From: Pyrrhosoma nymphula
Lineage: Eukaryota > Arthropoda > Insecta > Odonata > Coenagrionidae
Direction of reading: 5' to 3'
Assembly (NCBI GenBank): GCA_963573305.1
Contig: OY754334.1
Span: 32,667,614 to 32,731,613, forward strand
DNA length: 64,000 bases
The position numbers and the translations under genes were made by a program. The notes beneath the pieces were generated by a model. It did no database searches and had not been told where the DNA came from. It was given only the letters and a program-made list of their open reading frames with translations. Shown here piece by piece: positions 1 to 12,136 of the stretch (within the stretch, counting starts at the first letter, position 1; each line of letters opens with the position of its first letter).

Positions 1-2149
1 CTTGGATATGCTAGAATGATAGTGTCCATAATTATGTGTCAATCCAGGAAGTAAATTTCACCTAAAATATAAATAATTCTTCTGCTGTAAATAATCTCTC
101 GGTGAAATTTAAAATTTCATTTTTATCAAAACAACTGTTTATTACTTATCGAGCTCACAGGATTCCAGTGTCATCCATTTCGACTCAATAAATTGAGAAA
201 ATTTGCAGATCCCGAAGCATGTATGTACTATTTACATCAAAGTCGTCTCCCTTTTCTTCTCACAGTAAATATTTGTGGAATACGATAGTAAATTTAGTGT
301 TTACGGGAAAGTATAAAGAAGAATCTCCTTCCAGACCATAAGGAGTATTTTAGTTGCGATGACGATTATATTCTGTGAGAAACACGAAGATGTATGAACG
401 AAATAGTGAATGTGGAAGGTCGTTTACAAGAGATAGAGTGCACAAAAACCTTTTTATATTCCTCTGCTGTGCGCTTTTCTTTATGATAATGCTCTCCTTT
501 AATATGTCACAGTGTACTTATTCCTTCATATTTTTTCCTTTACGATAATGTTCCCCTTGAAGTCTTTTTGTTTTTCCCTTTCTTCCGAGGCAATGTGAGA
601 GACTCAGGCACGTCCTTTCCATATGGTGGCTATATCCTTAAAATTTCACTCGTGCTCGGAATTTCTCTGTCTTTCTCCTATCTAGACTCGACTGCTCCAA
701 TTACATTCGTCAGCAGACATCAAGGTTTATATTTTAACCTTCACGGGGTTATGGAGTGTTTCTTTTTTTGCCGAGACGGAAGTCACTCCGTTGAGCTAAG
801 AAAGTCACCTCATCCTGCTCCGGAGCAATGCGATTCAGGCGAAAGTACTACATTAACATATAATTTACTTTTATATTATAAATGTCTTAGAAACCTTGAT
901 CCAGGTGAGGAGGTTTGAAAATAAATCCAAATTCCGTAATGCGACCATGGGTATGAAATTATTTTGGCGCAGCGAAGGGATACCTCATTTATGTTTCTCC
1001 TTCGACTTGGGCGTATATAAATAGAAGTGATTCCGATTTTTAAGGTCAGGGTCGATGAAATTGCGAGTGACCTCGGACATTAGCTATTAATTTGATGGCC
1101 GGGTATCCTGCAGCTATCCCCTAAAACTTCGTGTTGTTATTTCACGGTGGTCATGCATTGGGTAAAAAATAAAAGGTTTAGTTTTGGTGTAACCTTAGCC
1201 ATTGGCAAAATTTGAATTCATATTGTTTTCTGGACTGCCATCGATTTTTTATCGTACTTACATCAACGTGAATAACCTAATATCACTCTCCTTTCAGAAA
1301 GGCTTTTCTGGTTCGACCATTATGATAAATAATTACAATGCAGAAATTATGCCGGAAAATTATTTAAGATTCATTGTCAAGTTGGATTTAACTTGCTACA
1401 CTATTAAATCATGTCTATGAGTTCTTTGAGATACAATAGAAATAGAAGACGGATTCTCATGAACACTATAACGAGTTCAAAAGAATATCTTAGTTATCAT
1501 TTATTGGATCTCAGCAAATTTTTCAACCGAGGACAATTGTGTCACCCTAACGACTTTATTCTTTCGAGTTGGAAAATTCAACTTTCTACGCATGAAACCA
1601 TCTATGAAATGCGCAGATTTGACATCATGGCTGCTGCGCGTATTCTGAAAAATGAAGAATGGTTACGAACCAGATTAAACGTCAGCGAGAAAATGACGAA
1701 TATGGATGGAAAAGTAAGCTATACACCCGCAGATATGAAACATTATTTTACGTCTGTGTTATTCGTAGATATATGACAGTATGTATATGGAGTCGTCGCG
1801 CACGACGACGTCCCCAATGCTTGAATGTGAACCTTTCGCGCGTCAACTATGCGCACGCTGAACTTAAAACGCCAGCATGTAAACCCACCATTATGAGTAG
1901 ACGGTGACAGTCTTGGGAGGCACTTTCCTGGCGTCTAACCGGTGCAACGCAAGCCATTGAAACTTGACGTCGCGAGCGAATTGACTGCGATTGGTGGGCG
2001 GAAACGAGAGAAAAATGAGAACAACCTTAGCCAATTTGATTAACTTCCAGTAACAGCATTTATATAACCACAATTATTACAATAGATAGCCCGTAAATAC
2101 CGTTAACTTGGTCTATACAAGACGAGCACGAGTCACAAGTGGCACCAAG
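1..2149. other. Gene-free AT-rich stretch
   Basis: No supported gene or repeat was found. Short open frames exist (for example 568-918 and 1411-1776 on the plus strand), but they have no recognisable family motif, no supporting splice signals and low-complexity composition, so they are treated as chance frames. Confidence 0.5.
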
Positions 2150-3340
2150 CAGATACGTCCTTCTCCGGCCGCGGTCAGGTTCAAAGAGAGTTAGTTTGTT
2201 CACGGTACACTTTGTCAGCGCAGAAGGGGAATCAGCTAACCAGTGGAGGAGTGGGGAGAGTAGGGGAGGTGCTATCACACTTTGGATTTGTGAGAATGTT
2301 CACAGGTCGACTTGAAAGTGTATAAAGATGTCAGCACCAGTGCGGACCGAATAAAAGCAGGGTGCTTGCAGGAATCACGATGACCAGGAACAAAATACCG
2401 ACCCAGGTCGGGCGACACAGCTTCATCACGATGACCCGAGCGTTCGCGCTGACCAGAGCAGATCGCGGTACTTGTCTCTGGCACTGGAGTCTCCGAGGAT
2501 TTTTGAGCCTCGAGGTTTCGAGGAGGGAAAATTGGCACACCGGGGCACAAAGGATGTTTTTGTGGGCGGGATAGCTCCGTCAGTCTTAGCGCCGGTCGAA
2601 AGGGTAAAGGCGTAGTTAAGCAGGTACACGGATGTGGCAAAGTGGCTGCGAGCCGACTTACTTAAGGTTGGTCCCTCTCACATGAGGGCTCATTGTTGAC
2701 GGAACCCCCAGCTAACCACAGCAGGGTCTCTCCAAGGATTTGGCGAATTGGAGACGAACATTCTTGAATCTTCCTCCTCCTCCCCTCTCTGAATTCCTCG
2801 AGACCTTTGTCGCTCAGACGCAAGGCTCGGGTGCTTAAAATGGCAAGGGAAGACGGATGATACACACAATACCTTGTGAGTGTGTCTCTCTCTCTCTCTA
2901 CGAAGAGTTGGAGAAGGACCGGAACGAGGGGAGAGCGGTATCCCGTCTTCGAGTCCTTCGGCAACTTAGTCGTCTGGGTTTTATCCCGCCCGAATTCACG
3001 GTCGAGGGAAGTTGAATGAGATGTTCCGAACGGTCCAGGGAACTCCCAAGGATTTGCAAGGATGCATTCCTTGCGTGATGCTATTGTGTAGGTGAAGCGC
3101 ATGGCGGGGAGTATCGGAGCGTGGTATTCGAAGGCACTTTGCAGTCGTCGTCGTTGTTCGCCACGGGCCAAGAAGCCGAGGGTAGGGGATCGGACCCTCG
3201 AAACTGTTCTTCCTTGCTGAGCGGATCACGTTACTCGAGTAGAAGAACGGGACTGCGCGGTAACTCGTCTAGGAGGCTTGATGCTCGTTATCGCTGTGGA
3301 TTCAACTGTAGAGCTACCCAACGTATAGACTAACGTGGCT
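2150..3340. other. GC/CpG-richer island, possible promoter or untranslated exon
   Basis: This segment is clearly richer in G, C and CpG than the AT-rich sequence on either side. It contains a short (TC)n run at 2885-2899. Frames up to 169 codons occur on the minus strand (2662-3171), but the predicted peptide is rich in Arg, Ser and Pro with no domain, as expected when GC-rich DNA is read in a random frame. A promoter or 5' untranslated exon is possible. The sequence alone does not show it. Confidence 0.3.
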
Positions 3341-5143
3341 ACTGCTAATTCACCCATTTCTTTTTCTTTCACTCGTAATTCCTTCATCTAAATTCAATGT
3401 CATTCCAAAACATACTCTTTAAAATACTAACGGCAGATGTGTCTTTTGAGAAATAATTCAAAAAACGTAATCAGGTTCTCGTTTGCCTCGAGTTAAATAT
3501 TATGAAAAATCACTTATCAACTTGATGAATAAATCATATGTTGTATATATATTTCTACCTTTCAGTTGCCAGGCTAGCACGCTACTAAACTCGTGAATTA
3601 CATTAATTATTTAATTACTGCCAGTGTTGGTTTAAAGCAACATGCTTTTTCTCGCGTGGGCAAAAATACACCTGAATATATCCTAATCGAAACTAGACCA
3701 ACTACTGAGTATTTATGGGTATACACTCGCACGCGCATCATACAGTATATGCTTAAATTTTCACTGAGCAATATAATGGAGTTATATCTTCAATATCGTC
3801 GATAACATGAATGACAATGGCCTTTTTAAAAGAAACCTAAATAATAAATAGTAATATGCTTACAGATTCATAAATAGTAGTTACCAGAACGGAATGGTTG
3901 CGAAAATACTAACAATGGATAATTATTTACATTTTTATGAAATATGATAATTTTTTATAAGGCTTCAATTCGCTACCTACTGACAACTATTACTGGCAAG
4001 GCTACCCAGTTCGCTTTCATCAATCATCATGCACAAAAATGTTCATTTAGCGCTTTGATTATAATAAGTAACTGTACTTCCTCCTAATTACTCAATGGAA
4101 AATCTTACTTTCATGCGTATGCATACGTGAGTCTTTTAGGCGTGGTATATTTTTAGGTCCATCGTTTTCCTGTGTCAATGAAGTGGCTAGATTAAAATGC
4201 TAACAAATTTAATCTTGTATTAATGCCACCGAAATTTAAACTTACTCTGCTATTTACACTCAAATATAGTTCAATTTGACTATTTCATCTAAGGTTTATT
4301 ATTTCAAATGATCTTTTCCACATTTGATATTATTCGAACATTTTTCTATATGGTATTTGGATATTATTTCCTATTTGCTGATACCTACTGGTTTTTTTAA
4401 AGCACTGCGCTTCTCCTGGATCAAATAAAATGTTTGCGCAATTAGTTTCCATAGCATTTCAAGGGATGAAATTTGCCATGTGAAGGTTGGATGCGAATTG
4501 GTTGCCGAGGAGATTGCCAGTTGATGGGGAAAAGAGATGCACGGGTCAGGAAAATACTACCCAAATATTTGGGCACCGGCTGAGTTAACTAGTCCGGTGG
4601 ACACTGCGAATGTTTGCTCATCAAAAAGTCGCGACGGGGGTAAATGTACTTTGGTGTCTGGGGGCCCCTAGGAAAACCTGTTGACAAGAGAAAGCTCCTA
4701 GAGATCTCAAGGGAACGGGGTCCACTAGAAACATCCGCAAAGCAAAACAGTGTGCCTGCCGTCCCTCCAGTGAAAGGTTCCGACGAGCATTTATTTTCGC
4801 TCTTTCGCGTCACCTCATGGCCCTAAAATGACGGTGTTCTATGCCAAACATCGTAGTCATGCAGAAATGTATAAAGTTTAAGTGATCATCTAGTCTGTTT
4901 ATTTATTTTACCTTACCAAGTGGTAAGCGCAGTCAATGGAATTCATAATTAAAGAAATTCAGGAAACATTTTATTAATTATGCATTAATTTAAAAAGAAA
5001 AAGTTAAGCACGCATTAATCATGTCGATGATTAAAAAAATGATTTTTTGTTTTTGTGCTTCTAAAATAATAAAGGAATAGGAAGGATCACAGTAAGTAGC
5101 AGCAATTCAGAGAGGTAATTCTAATGCTACATTTGGATAAAAT
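3341..5143. other. Gene-free AT-rich stretch
   Basis: AT-rich DNA with no recognisable gene, RNA or transposon end. A moderately GC-richer patch near 4590-4830 is open on both strands, which is typical of chance frames rather than an exon. Confidence 0.5.
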
Positions 5144-5287
5144 AGCCTTGCAATGTTGGAATAGTAAATTCATAAATATTTAATATATTACCATATAGCC
5201 ATCCGCATTAGCCTTGCAATAGCCTTGCAATGTTGGAATAATACATTTATAAATATTTAAAATATCATCATATAGCCACCCGCATTT
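5144..5287. repeat. Tandem duplication, 66-bp unit
   Basis: Two similar units starting AGCCTTGCAATGTTGGAATA lie at 5144-5209 and 5221-5287. Both end in CCGCATT and are separated by an 11-bp partial third copy (AGCCTTGCAAT, 5210-5220). The units differ by several substitutions, so the duplication is not very recent. Confidence 0.85.
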
Positions 5288-6020
5288 TTAAACGAAGTCT
5301 TTTGAACATACCTCATACAAACAAATAAGTGTGCTTAAGTAACTTATGAACCATTTTTTCATCTGTTCCACAGCATATGCTATCTATGAATGCAGTTAAA
5401 ATTAATGTTGATAGAGAGGTATGGTAACTGAGCTCCCGAAATGATCGGCTGTGAGACGGAGGACCACAATCAAATGTTTGGACTGGGACTAAATAACTCC
5501 GCCTAAGAGCGGTAGGGATAACTGAATACCTGTTTTGAATAAATCATGTGCACTCGGAAAAAAATATATTCTGAGTTGTATTTAGAGAAGTAGAATCTTT
5601 AGCAGGCAAGTGAAACATGTGGGAATCAGGGCGAATATATAAGCGAATAAAAAATAAAATTCCCAGAAATCTAGATTTTGGTCACTGATTCAATGATCAA
5701 TCATCTGGTTGTTCATGATTTTGGTCATTGTTGACCATGCCATATTTTAATGCCTCATACCTGGGTTTCAAATCAGGATTGGTCTGCTGCGAATCGATGG
5801 CAGAGGTTCGCCAGGCGCGAAAGACATTGACTAACGAAAATTATCCTAAATATTGAATTTAAAGCTTTAATTTTCTTGTCAAGCTAATTTTACGAAAATA
5901 CCAAATTAAAACCTCTTTTGTATTATTATTTCGTCTCCATGGATTTTGAATGGTTAATAGAGGATATGAATTCCGGTGAGATGTGGTGGAAGTTTTCCAT
6001 TATGGATAAATGAAAAGACG
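5288..6020. other. Gene-free AT-rich stretch
   Basis: No gene, tRNA or transposon terminus was recognised here. Confidence 0.5.
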
Positions 6021-6109
6021 TAGTGAACTCCACAGTGAATTTTATTGCGACGACCCAGGTTTCGACACGCAGTGTCATCTTCAGGTAACTTATACACTTC
6101 AAGTTCACT
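6021..6109 (-). ncRNA. Hammerhead-ribozyme-like motif (single copy)
   Basis: Read on the minus strand, the order is CTGAAGA (6078-6084), a stem GACAC/GTGTC closed by a short loop, GAAAC (6059-6063), a minimal stem ACC-TG-GGT and then GTC (6052-6054). This is the core order of a hammerhead ribozyme with a very short stem III, as described for Penelope-like elements and retrozymes. An 8-bp inverted pair, AGTGAACT (6021-6028) and AGTTCACT, flanks the core and could close an outer part of stem I. The inner stem I is only about one base pair, so catalytic activity is doubtful. AATAAA-rich sequence follows the predicted cleavage site. Confidence 0.5.
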
Positions 6110-9100
6110 TTTATACACAAAATATTGTAGGGGAGGGGGAATGAGTAAGGGGAAGGTGGGGAAGGGTTTTGAGGGCTTGTGTTTGGAAGGTTAGTCATTG
6201 GGTGTGTTGGCAATTTGCTGAGGTGGGGGGGGGGGTTTAAGGGGTTGGGTAAGTCATTAGGTTAAGTTTGAATGGTTACGTTTTTAACCCGGATTTGTAG
6301 TATAACGTTGGTGGAAATGTCAGAAAAACTAGAAGTGATGGGTGGAGCTGGCTGCTTTCTTTCTTTTTCCTCTTGGTACTACGTTGATGAATCGCCATTA
6401 CTTCGTGATATTTCATGACTCCAGAAGGAAAAAAAGCTTCGTGCTCATCCTCGTCCCTTTTATTCACCATTTCCCCTTTCTTGGTGCCTCTTTTACGACG
6501 CAATTCGGTGTCCTCTCCCGCAACCTTGATCATCTTGCCGTAGATTTTTGCGTGTTTTCCCCGAGGGCGGCTGCTTCCTTGGAGAGAGGCTGTTTCCCTT
6601 AGCCACCGCTCTCTGTTCGCCCCTTCGCAGTCCTTTTTTTTTACCCCTTCGTGATGGAAGCGTGCAGTGGAGTGCCGTAAACAATAGGCGACGGCTTGGC
6701 TGTTGCGTTATATGCTGAAGCAAAGGGCTCCTGAAGCTCTTCACTGTTTTTTTTATAACTACAATCGAGTATCTTGGTTTAAAGTTACACGAGATAAATG
6801 TGACTTATCCTTGGTGGAAATCTCAAAGACTTGTATTTGATTTGAAATCTGCCTCATGGGTTCCTAGCAACCCCGCTCTCTGGCGGAGAAATATCCGTAC
6901 ACTAAGGAAAGTATTTGATAAAGTAATGTACAAAGCGATGTATATTGCTATTGAACGAACTTGAAATTGATCTTTCAGGTTTTTCCGGTGTTGTTGTGAG
7001 AGTGATGTGAGTCTGTTTTTTCACAGAATAACTTACATTCCTTTGCTTTATCTACGGTGCTGCATTATGCCTATGCTGTGACTATTTTCGTTCGGATTGA
7101 TTTATTTGATTTGCAGAGCTATGAATTCCCTCAGTACTTAATTTGTTGTACTACCGCCAATCATCGTTTTAGTGAAGCCTGAAGTTATTACTAATATTAT
7201 TACTAATGTTTTAGAAAAGGATTAGGAATTGAAAGGAGAAACATTTCTTCTTCCAATAATACTTTAACCAATATATCGGCCACGGTATTAGTACTTTGGC
7301 CCCTTTTACACTAATAAGTTTCTACTCAGGCAGTAGCAACTAATTCTAGAGGAAAGTTTGCCGTGTGAAAGGTGCAAAGCCTAGCAACCTTTTTAACAAC
7401 GGAGTATCGCTGGCGTGGGTTACAGGAATTTACGATTCATGCGGATGGTAGTTGAAATAAAGGCAAAGCAGCAAAGGTAATCTTAATGGAAAGAAGCCAA
7501 AGTACTGAGAAAATTGAAAACTTTTAGAGTGAAAATAAATATGAACCTTCGAAAAAAGGAATCAGATGGAGGTGGAGGGAAACGTAGACCGTATATTTCT
7601 CGATTGTATTTTTTTTGTAAAGGAAGGAGCGGTCTGGAGGTGGTGGCTCTGTAATGGATTTTATTTTGGGCACGCCGTTTGAAAAATCCCATCTACTCGA
7701 CCTGCATCTCGGAGAGTGTGTTACGAGTGTGTGAGTACATTCCCGTCAATCCACGAATAGAACGTGCAAATAGGAGGAAAGGGATTTGTGGTCACGAGGC
7801 CTTATGGGTTCGGGATACAATGGCGCCCTCTTCTCCCTTTTCCCAATTCCTTGCTCTTGTCAGTCACACTCTCTTTCTCTCTCCACTGTAAACCCCCGTT
7901 TCATTACTCATCCACGTGTTGCCGATTTCATCTTGTTTCGGCTCTTAATTTTAGTACCACATAAAAGTGTTATGCTGCAACATATACAGGTTCCTATATC
8001 GACGCCGCCATGAAATAAGTTGGGTCGAGTTTATATGTTTAGAACATTTATATGCATTTTTAAAAAACAAATCGGAAGAGACATGCTTCAATTTCGTTGT
8101 GTTGTTTCGTATGTGTATAGTCTAAAGGTGAGTGAATTTTAGCTGATCCCAAATTTCTAAAACTCAAAGAATTTTTAAAATGCCATTTGTTCCCGTGGGA
8201 AGCCACTGATATCTTCTTTTTTTCTGGGTCAGTATGCGATCATGTTTTTGTGTGAAACGTTTAAAATGTCGCTTTGATATTTCACAATATTTTCACGCGA
8301 GCTGATAGAGATGATTCTCATGATCTTGAGGTTATAACGAATATTACATGATTGATTGACCATTAGCTTAGTAATTATGTACATGGTTATGATGAGCAAT
8401 ACCGACATATGTGTCCTTATTTTCTTTAGTCACTTGCATTATATTTTACTCTGGGTTCGTATCAAAAGCTACTTGTACGTGGTAGTCTTCCCAACGGTCA
8501 CCATTTCGCAATAATCTCTTGTTTACTAATAAATGTCACTGAGATATAACGTCTATGATATTATTCTCACAGTTTTTTCATGCTCATACCCGAGGCTACA
8601 TTCGTTTATTCAGGTTTATTCTTCCACCGTTGTGCCTCGGTGTATCTTGATAGTTTACTTTATATTTTAATGTTGGTCAGACGGAAGGCATGCAAAATAT
8701 TTTGCACGAACTGGTATCTTATCAGCTGGGAAATGGAATGAACGTCATGCATGCTCATTTTTTTTGGATTTCACGTGTATCCTTCTTCTTTTTTTCTGGC
8801 GGAACACCTCTATCCCTTATGTGCTGACCCGCATGCTGCTGTTATTCGATGTTTTTATATCTTCCCAAGGCTTTATTACCCGACCACGTGCTTTCTTTCG
8901 GTGGGATAGCAGGCAGTAGAGGGAGTGTAGTGGGTGGAGGAGAGCACTTTTATCTCGGCCGAGCAGCGACTCACAGATGGAGTCATTTAACCTTTCCCCT
9001 TACCTTCTTCCCTCGTTTCTCACCACATTCCTCTCCTTGCCATTCCTCCTCCTTTTGTCTTTTCCTCCTCTTCCTTCCACTTGACTTCCCTCGTGTTCTT

Positions 9101-9609
9101 CCTCTGCCTTCTCATCCCTTGTTCGGTGTGCGCGGCGCCCAGAAATAGCGTTTGACCCGGGGGAGAGCTAGGGCAAGGAATGCAAGGTGGGGAAGTGGAC
9201 TCGGTCCTTTGGGACGGTGGGAATAGGCCACCGCGGTAGACACGCGGAGGGAGACGAAGGAGACGAGGAGTTGAGGTGGGCAGGGCGACTCTGCAAGAGA
9301 TGAAGGGGGAGGAAGGCTGTTGTTTTGCGTGGGTGGGTAAGGAGGAGTAGGGTGCGTTATGTATCGCTTCCATTTCTAGCATTACGATAACCATCGGGAT
9401 GCGAGGTCCCGCCTGATGTTTTCTCAAGCATAGCAAGCTGATAAATCGTCAAAAATAAAGGGCAAAATACCCAGTCATGCATATCTCATTAGTATAGATT
9501 TTATTTATATACGCTTTGTGTAGGTTATTTCACTGTTAACAGCTTAATATTTAGAGAATATGAACTCGATATTCTTAGGCGTAACTTTGTGAAAATCCAT
9601 ATTGATAGC
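6110..9609. other. Intergenic stretch with GC-richer patches
   Basis: No supported gene. A G-rich strand (6120-6240) includes a run of 11 G at 6225-6235. Patches at about 6340-6740, 7680-7960 and 8850-9440 are pyrimidine- or GC-rich and open in several frames at once, which argues against coding. They might be untranslated or regulatory, but nothing specific is visible. Confidence 0.4.
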
Positions 9610-9772
9610 ATCAATACAAACTTTGTAAATTTCACAATGAATTTTATTTAATACGACCGGTTTCATCGCATAGGCGACATCTTCAGGTCCTGAACCTGAA
9701 GATGTCGCCTATGTGATGAAACCGATCGTATGAAATAAAATTCATTGTGAAATTTACAAAGTTTGTATTGAT
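9610..9772. repeat. Head-to-head inverted dimer of hammerhead-like motif
   Basis: Two near-identical arms of about 79 bp surround a 5-nt centre (CCTGA, 9689-9693), giving a long hairpin. Each arm reads outward from the centre as CTGAAGA, a TCGC/GCGA stem, GAAACCGRTC, then sequence containing AATAAAATTCATTGTGAAA. The minus-reading copy has GAAACCGGTC, so stem III could be ACC/GGT. The plus-reading copy has GAAACCGATC and is degraded. The unit belongs to the same family as those at 6021, 42686, 52094 and 54867. It probably is a non-autonomous, fold-back derivative of a hammerhead-bearing retroelement. Confidence 0.75.
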
Positions 9773-10429
9773 TCTGTCTAGAGGCTATTACTAATGCTAA
9801 CAAAATTTAAAAATCTCTGGTAAGTGTAACTATAATAATAGTTTATATATAATATATAATAATAACTATAGGACAGTTTTTCTTAATCACCTTTGAATTT
9901 TGCAATGGGAAAGGCGCTGAGTAAGGGTTACATCTGATAGGGGGTATGGTGAGGGGTGGGGGTGGTCCGTACATGATTTAATTTCAGGCTGAGTAGTCCG
10001 CATACTTCTACGGGTTGGGAACCACTGCTCTAGAGGAACAACACTCGGGATGAATAGGAGATTGCTGTGGAACAGGCTCGCTCAACTTTTTTAAAACTAT
10101 TACCTCCCTTAAAGCGTTTTTGACCTAAATTTTCCTAATATTCCCCATGAAATTTTGAACAAGGTAAACTTTATATTTACGCTCTTTCTTCTACAGGATC
10201 CTCGCGCCTGATAATTCTTAGCTAAAAATTAAATGTTCGGTTTGATGTCAGCAGATTTAATTGTAATGTCACCTACAGAATATATTATAGATACTATGAA
10301 TTTCGAGTCATTTCGGTTGAAAAAATGATGTGGTACGCAGACATGCTCATGGGTGCAAGGATATACCCAAAGAGGGTGAGATTCGCTATGAAAAAATCGT
10401 TTGACTTTTCCAAGATTCAAACCTGGATA
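9773..10429. other. Intergenic stretch with hAT-type end-like motif
   Basis: No gene. GGTTGGGAACCACTG at 10012-10026 is the complement of the CAGTGGTTCCCAACC end seen in many hAT transposons. No matching opposite terminus was found, so it is at most a solo or degraded end. Confidence 0.35.
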
Positions 10430-11080
10430 TTCCAATTGCCGGCCAGGAGAATTTCTGCGGTTTATGAAGGCATTCTTTAATACATCCGATTTCTGTGGCC
10501 TGCATTTTATTTTGAAACTGTGGTCCTTCCTACCTGTATAGTTTGGCTTGTCTAACCTTTTAAAGAATTCCCCCATGCCTTTTCTTCCTTTATCGATTTT
10601 TAAATCCCACACTATCTATTTACCTTCCTCCTCAATTGGAGTGGTTCCCACCCCAGCAACCCTAACATTGCTGTAGCACTCTCTGTCCTTTTTTCTTAGC
10701 TAAGACATACCTGGCTGCTTTCCTCTGTACTTTCTCAAGCTTTTAATGTGCACCTTTTCCTTTGGATCCCATACCACTGTAGCATAGGGCGAACAATTGA
10801 TTAGGAGGCTAGTTCTTTAGTGGCCTTGGAACTCCCCTTTAGATTCCTCATTACCCAGTGCAGGGATTTCAAGGCCTTCCCCGACAATTTACACCTAAAT
10901 AAGAGCAGCTTGCACTTCCTAAAATATATTTCCGTAGTACATGATATTCTCTATACTCTTTGGTGCTTTTCCTAGTGAACGTTATGAATTTACACTTCTT
11001 TGTGTTGACATCCATTCTGTTTTTTATAATCCATGCAGTTAATTTGACACACTTTGGCGCACATATGATATTCAATACAT
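10430..11080 (-). pseudogene. Non-LTR retrotransposon reverse transcriptase remnant
   Basis: Conserved C-terminal reverse-transcriptase pieces appear in order on the minus strand, interrupted by frameshifts and stops. KKCKFITFTRKSTKEY followed by SYLGV (about 10880-11040) matches the N..KC..I.F.R...YLGV block. HWVMRNLKGSSKATKELAS and a SIVRPML segment follow, then FFKRLDKPNYTGRKDHSF and QKSDVLKNAFINR (about 10440-10600), which resemble the end of the RT ORF in jockey/CR1-like LINEs. The order of blocks fixes the orientation. Several indels make it non-functional. The 5' half of the element is missing, as is typical of truncated insertion. Confidence 0.8.
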
Positions 11081-11189
11081 TTCTTTCCTCTGTTTATTCA
11101 TCCTGGTTTTATTTTTGAGGGAACTCTGATTGTATTCCCATGATTCTTTTTTGACACCCAAGGAGGCAATCTTGCCCCGTTGAGAGTCA

Positions 11190-11659
11190 TCCTTTGGAAT
11201 ACCCAGGGATGAAGAATCGGGACGGGGGAGTAAGGAGAGAATGGATCGGCCTTTGGTGGGGGAGAGGCCCGGGGCGCGACTCGCGTGGTCTTCGGCGTCA
11301 TCCTTCCCTCCTTCTCCCCCTTCGGGGACGAAAATCCTTTCAACCTCCCCCACCTTCTCCCCTCCCCCTCCCATTCCTACTCCTCCCCCCTTCCGCCGTG
11401 TTGTGTCGAGGGGGTGAGTCTCGTCTGTCGGACGGCGGAGAGGAAGAGTCGATCCCGCCGCCGCCGTTTAACCAATCCCTGGGCACATGCGGACACAAAG
11501 GCTCCCTCACACACCTACCTTCCCTGCCTCCCCCGCCCGCGATCGGTCGAATTCACGGCTCCCGCGTCGGAATTTTCCCCCGCTGGTTTTTGTAGGGCGC
11601 CTGGCGCCGGCCGTGATTCCGCACCTCCTCCCTTCCCCATCGTCGCATGAGCCCAGTCA
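11190..11659. other. GC/CpG-rich, pyrimidine-rich island
   Basis: Strong C-rich runs and many CpG dinucleotides lie in otherwise AT-rich DNA. A good splice-donor-like GTGAGT occurs at about 11416 on the plus strand. All three plus frames are open in part, giving Pro/Ser-rich peptides, which is expected of C-rich DNA. It is a possible promoter or 5' untranslated exon, with no direct proof. A hAT element is inserted immediately downstream. Confidence 0.3.
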
Positions 11660-11763
11660 TTCTCACCTAGGCCTGTGCGATTATCGAAATAAAATCTACA
11701 TTGATCAATTATAAGAATAATTGGAAATGTGGTCGGTTCAATGGTCGAGAATTGAAGAAATGA

Positions 11764-11861
11764 CAATTAATTGAAGTCATTCAATTAATTGACAAAGGCC
11801 AATTAATTGACATTGCTCAATTAATTGACATCAACCAATTAATTGACATGACTCAATTAGA
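11764..11861. repeat. hAT subterminal repeats, 18-bp period
   Basis: The palindromic core CAATTAATTGA occurs at 11764, 11782, 11800, 11818 and 11836, with a degenerate sixth copy at 11854, a strict 18-bp period. Spacers of 7 bp vary (for example AGTCATT, CAAAGGC, CATTGCT). In hAT elements, subterminal repeats are binding sites for the transposase. The near-helical spacing fits binding by an oligomer. The other end (12160-12330) has irregular CAATTGA and CAATTAATTGA copies. Confidence 0.85.
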
Positions 11862-11959
11862 TCGTGCTTTTCAAAGACTTTCCTTTGGCAATGAGAAGAA
11901 TGAAAGGACTAATTTGAAAAACAACAAAATAATTCAATCAGTTAGCTTTAATTAATTAA

Positions 11960-12136
11960 TTAAAGGAATATGTTGCTATTTGGAGACATGCAGATGAGAT
12001 CCTCAGCGTGTTCATCCGACATACACTGACGTGTGTCGATGACAGTGTTCCCACCGAGACTGAACAATCTCTCGGACGCAGTGCTAGTTGCCGGGATATC
12101 TTCTTACTAACTTCTGGAGGGAGGGGTAGGTGGTGG
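11960..12136 (-). pseudogene. hAT transposase C-terminal dimerisation domain, frameshifted
   Basis: On the minus strand YPSLQKLVRR is followed, after a one-nucleotide frameshift near 12100, by DIPATSTASERLFSLGG and then a TRQCMSDEHAEDLICM segment ending at a TAA stop (11960-11962). IPATS..SER.FS..G is the hallmark of the hAT C-terminal dimerisation domain that builds the transposase oligomer. The catalytic core and DNA-binding region are absent. Because of the frameshift and deletion this is a dead gene fragment lying between the two subterminal repeat arrays. Confidence 0.9.

Noticed and set aside
1411..1776. 121-codon plus-strand frame as a gene
   Set aside because: AT-rich, no motif, overlaps another equally plausible frame, no promoter or polyadenylation support.
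2662..3171. 169-codon minus-strand frame as a gene
   Set aside because: It lies in GC-rich DNA, has no domain, signal peptide or splice support, and competing frames are open in the same stretch.
9776..10034. hAT element between TCTAGAG at 9776 and CTCTAGAG at 10027
   Set aside because: The right end looks hAT-like (GGGAACCACTG) but the left flank has no CAGTGGTT terminus; the short flank match is probably coincidence.
11764..11861. CRISPR-like array (regular short repeats)
   Set aside because: Repeats are 11-bp AT-rich palindromes with 7-bp spacers, inside hAT termini in a eukaryotic genome; these are transposon subterminal repeats.
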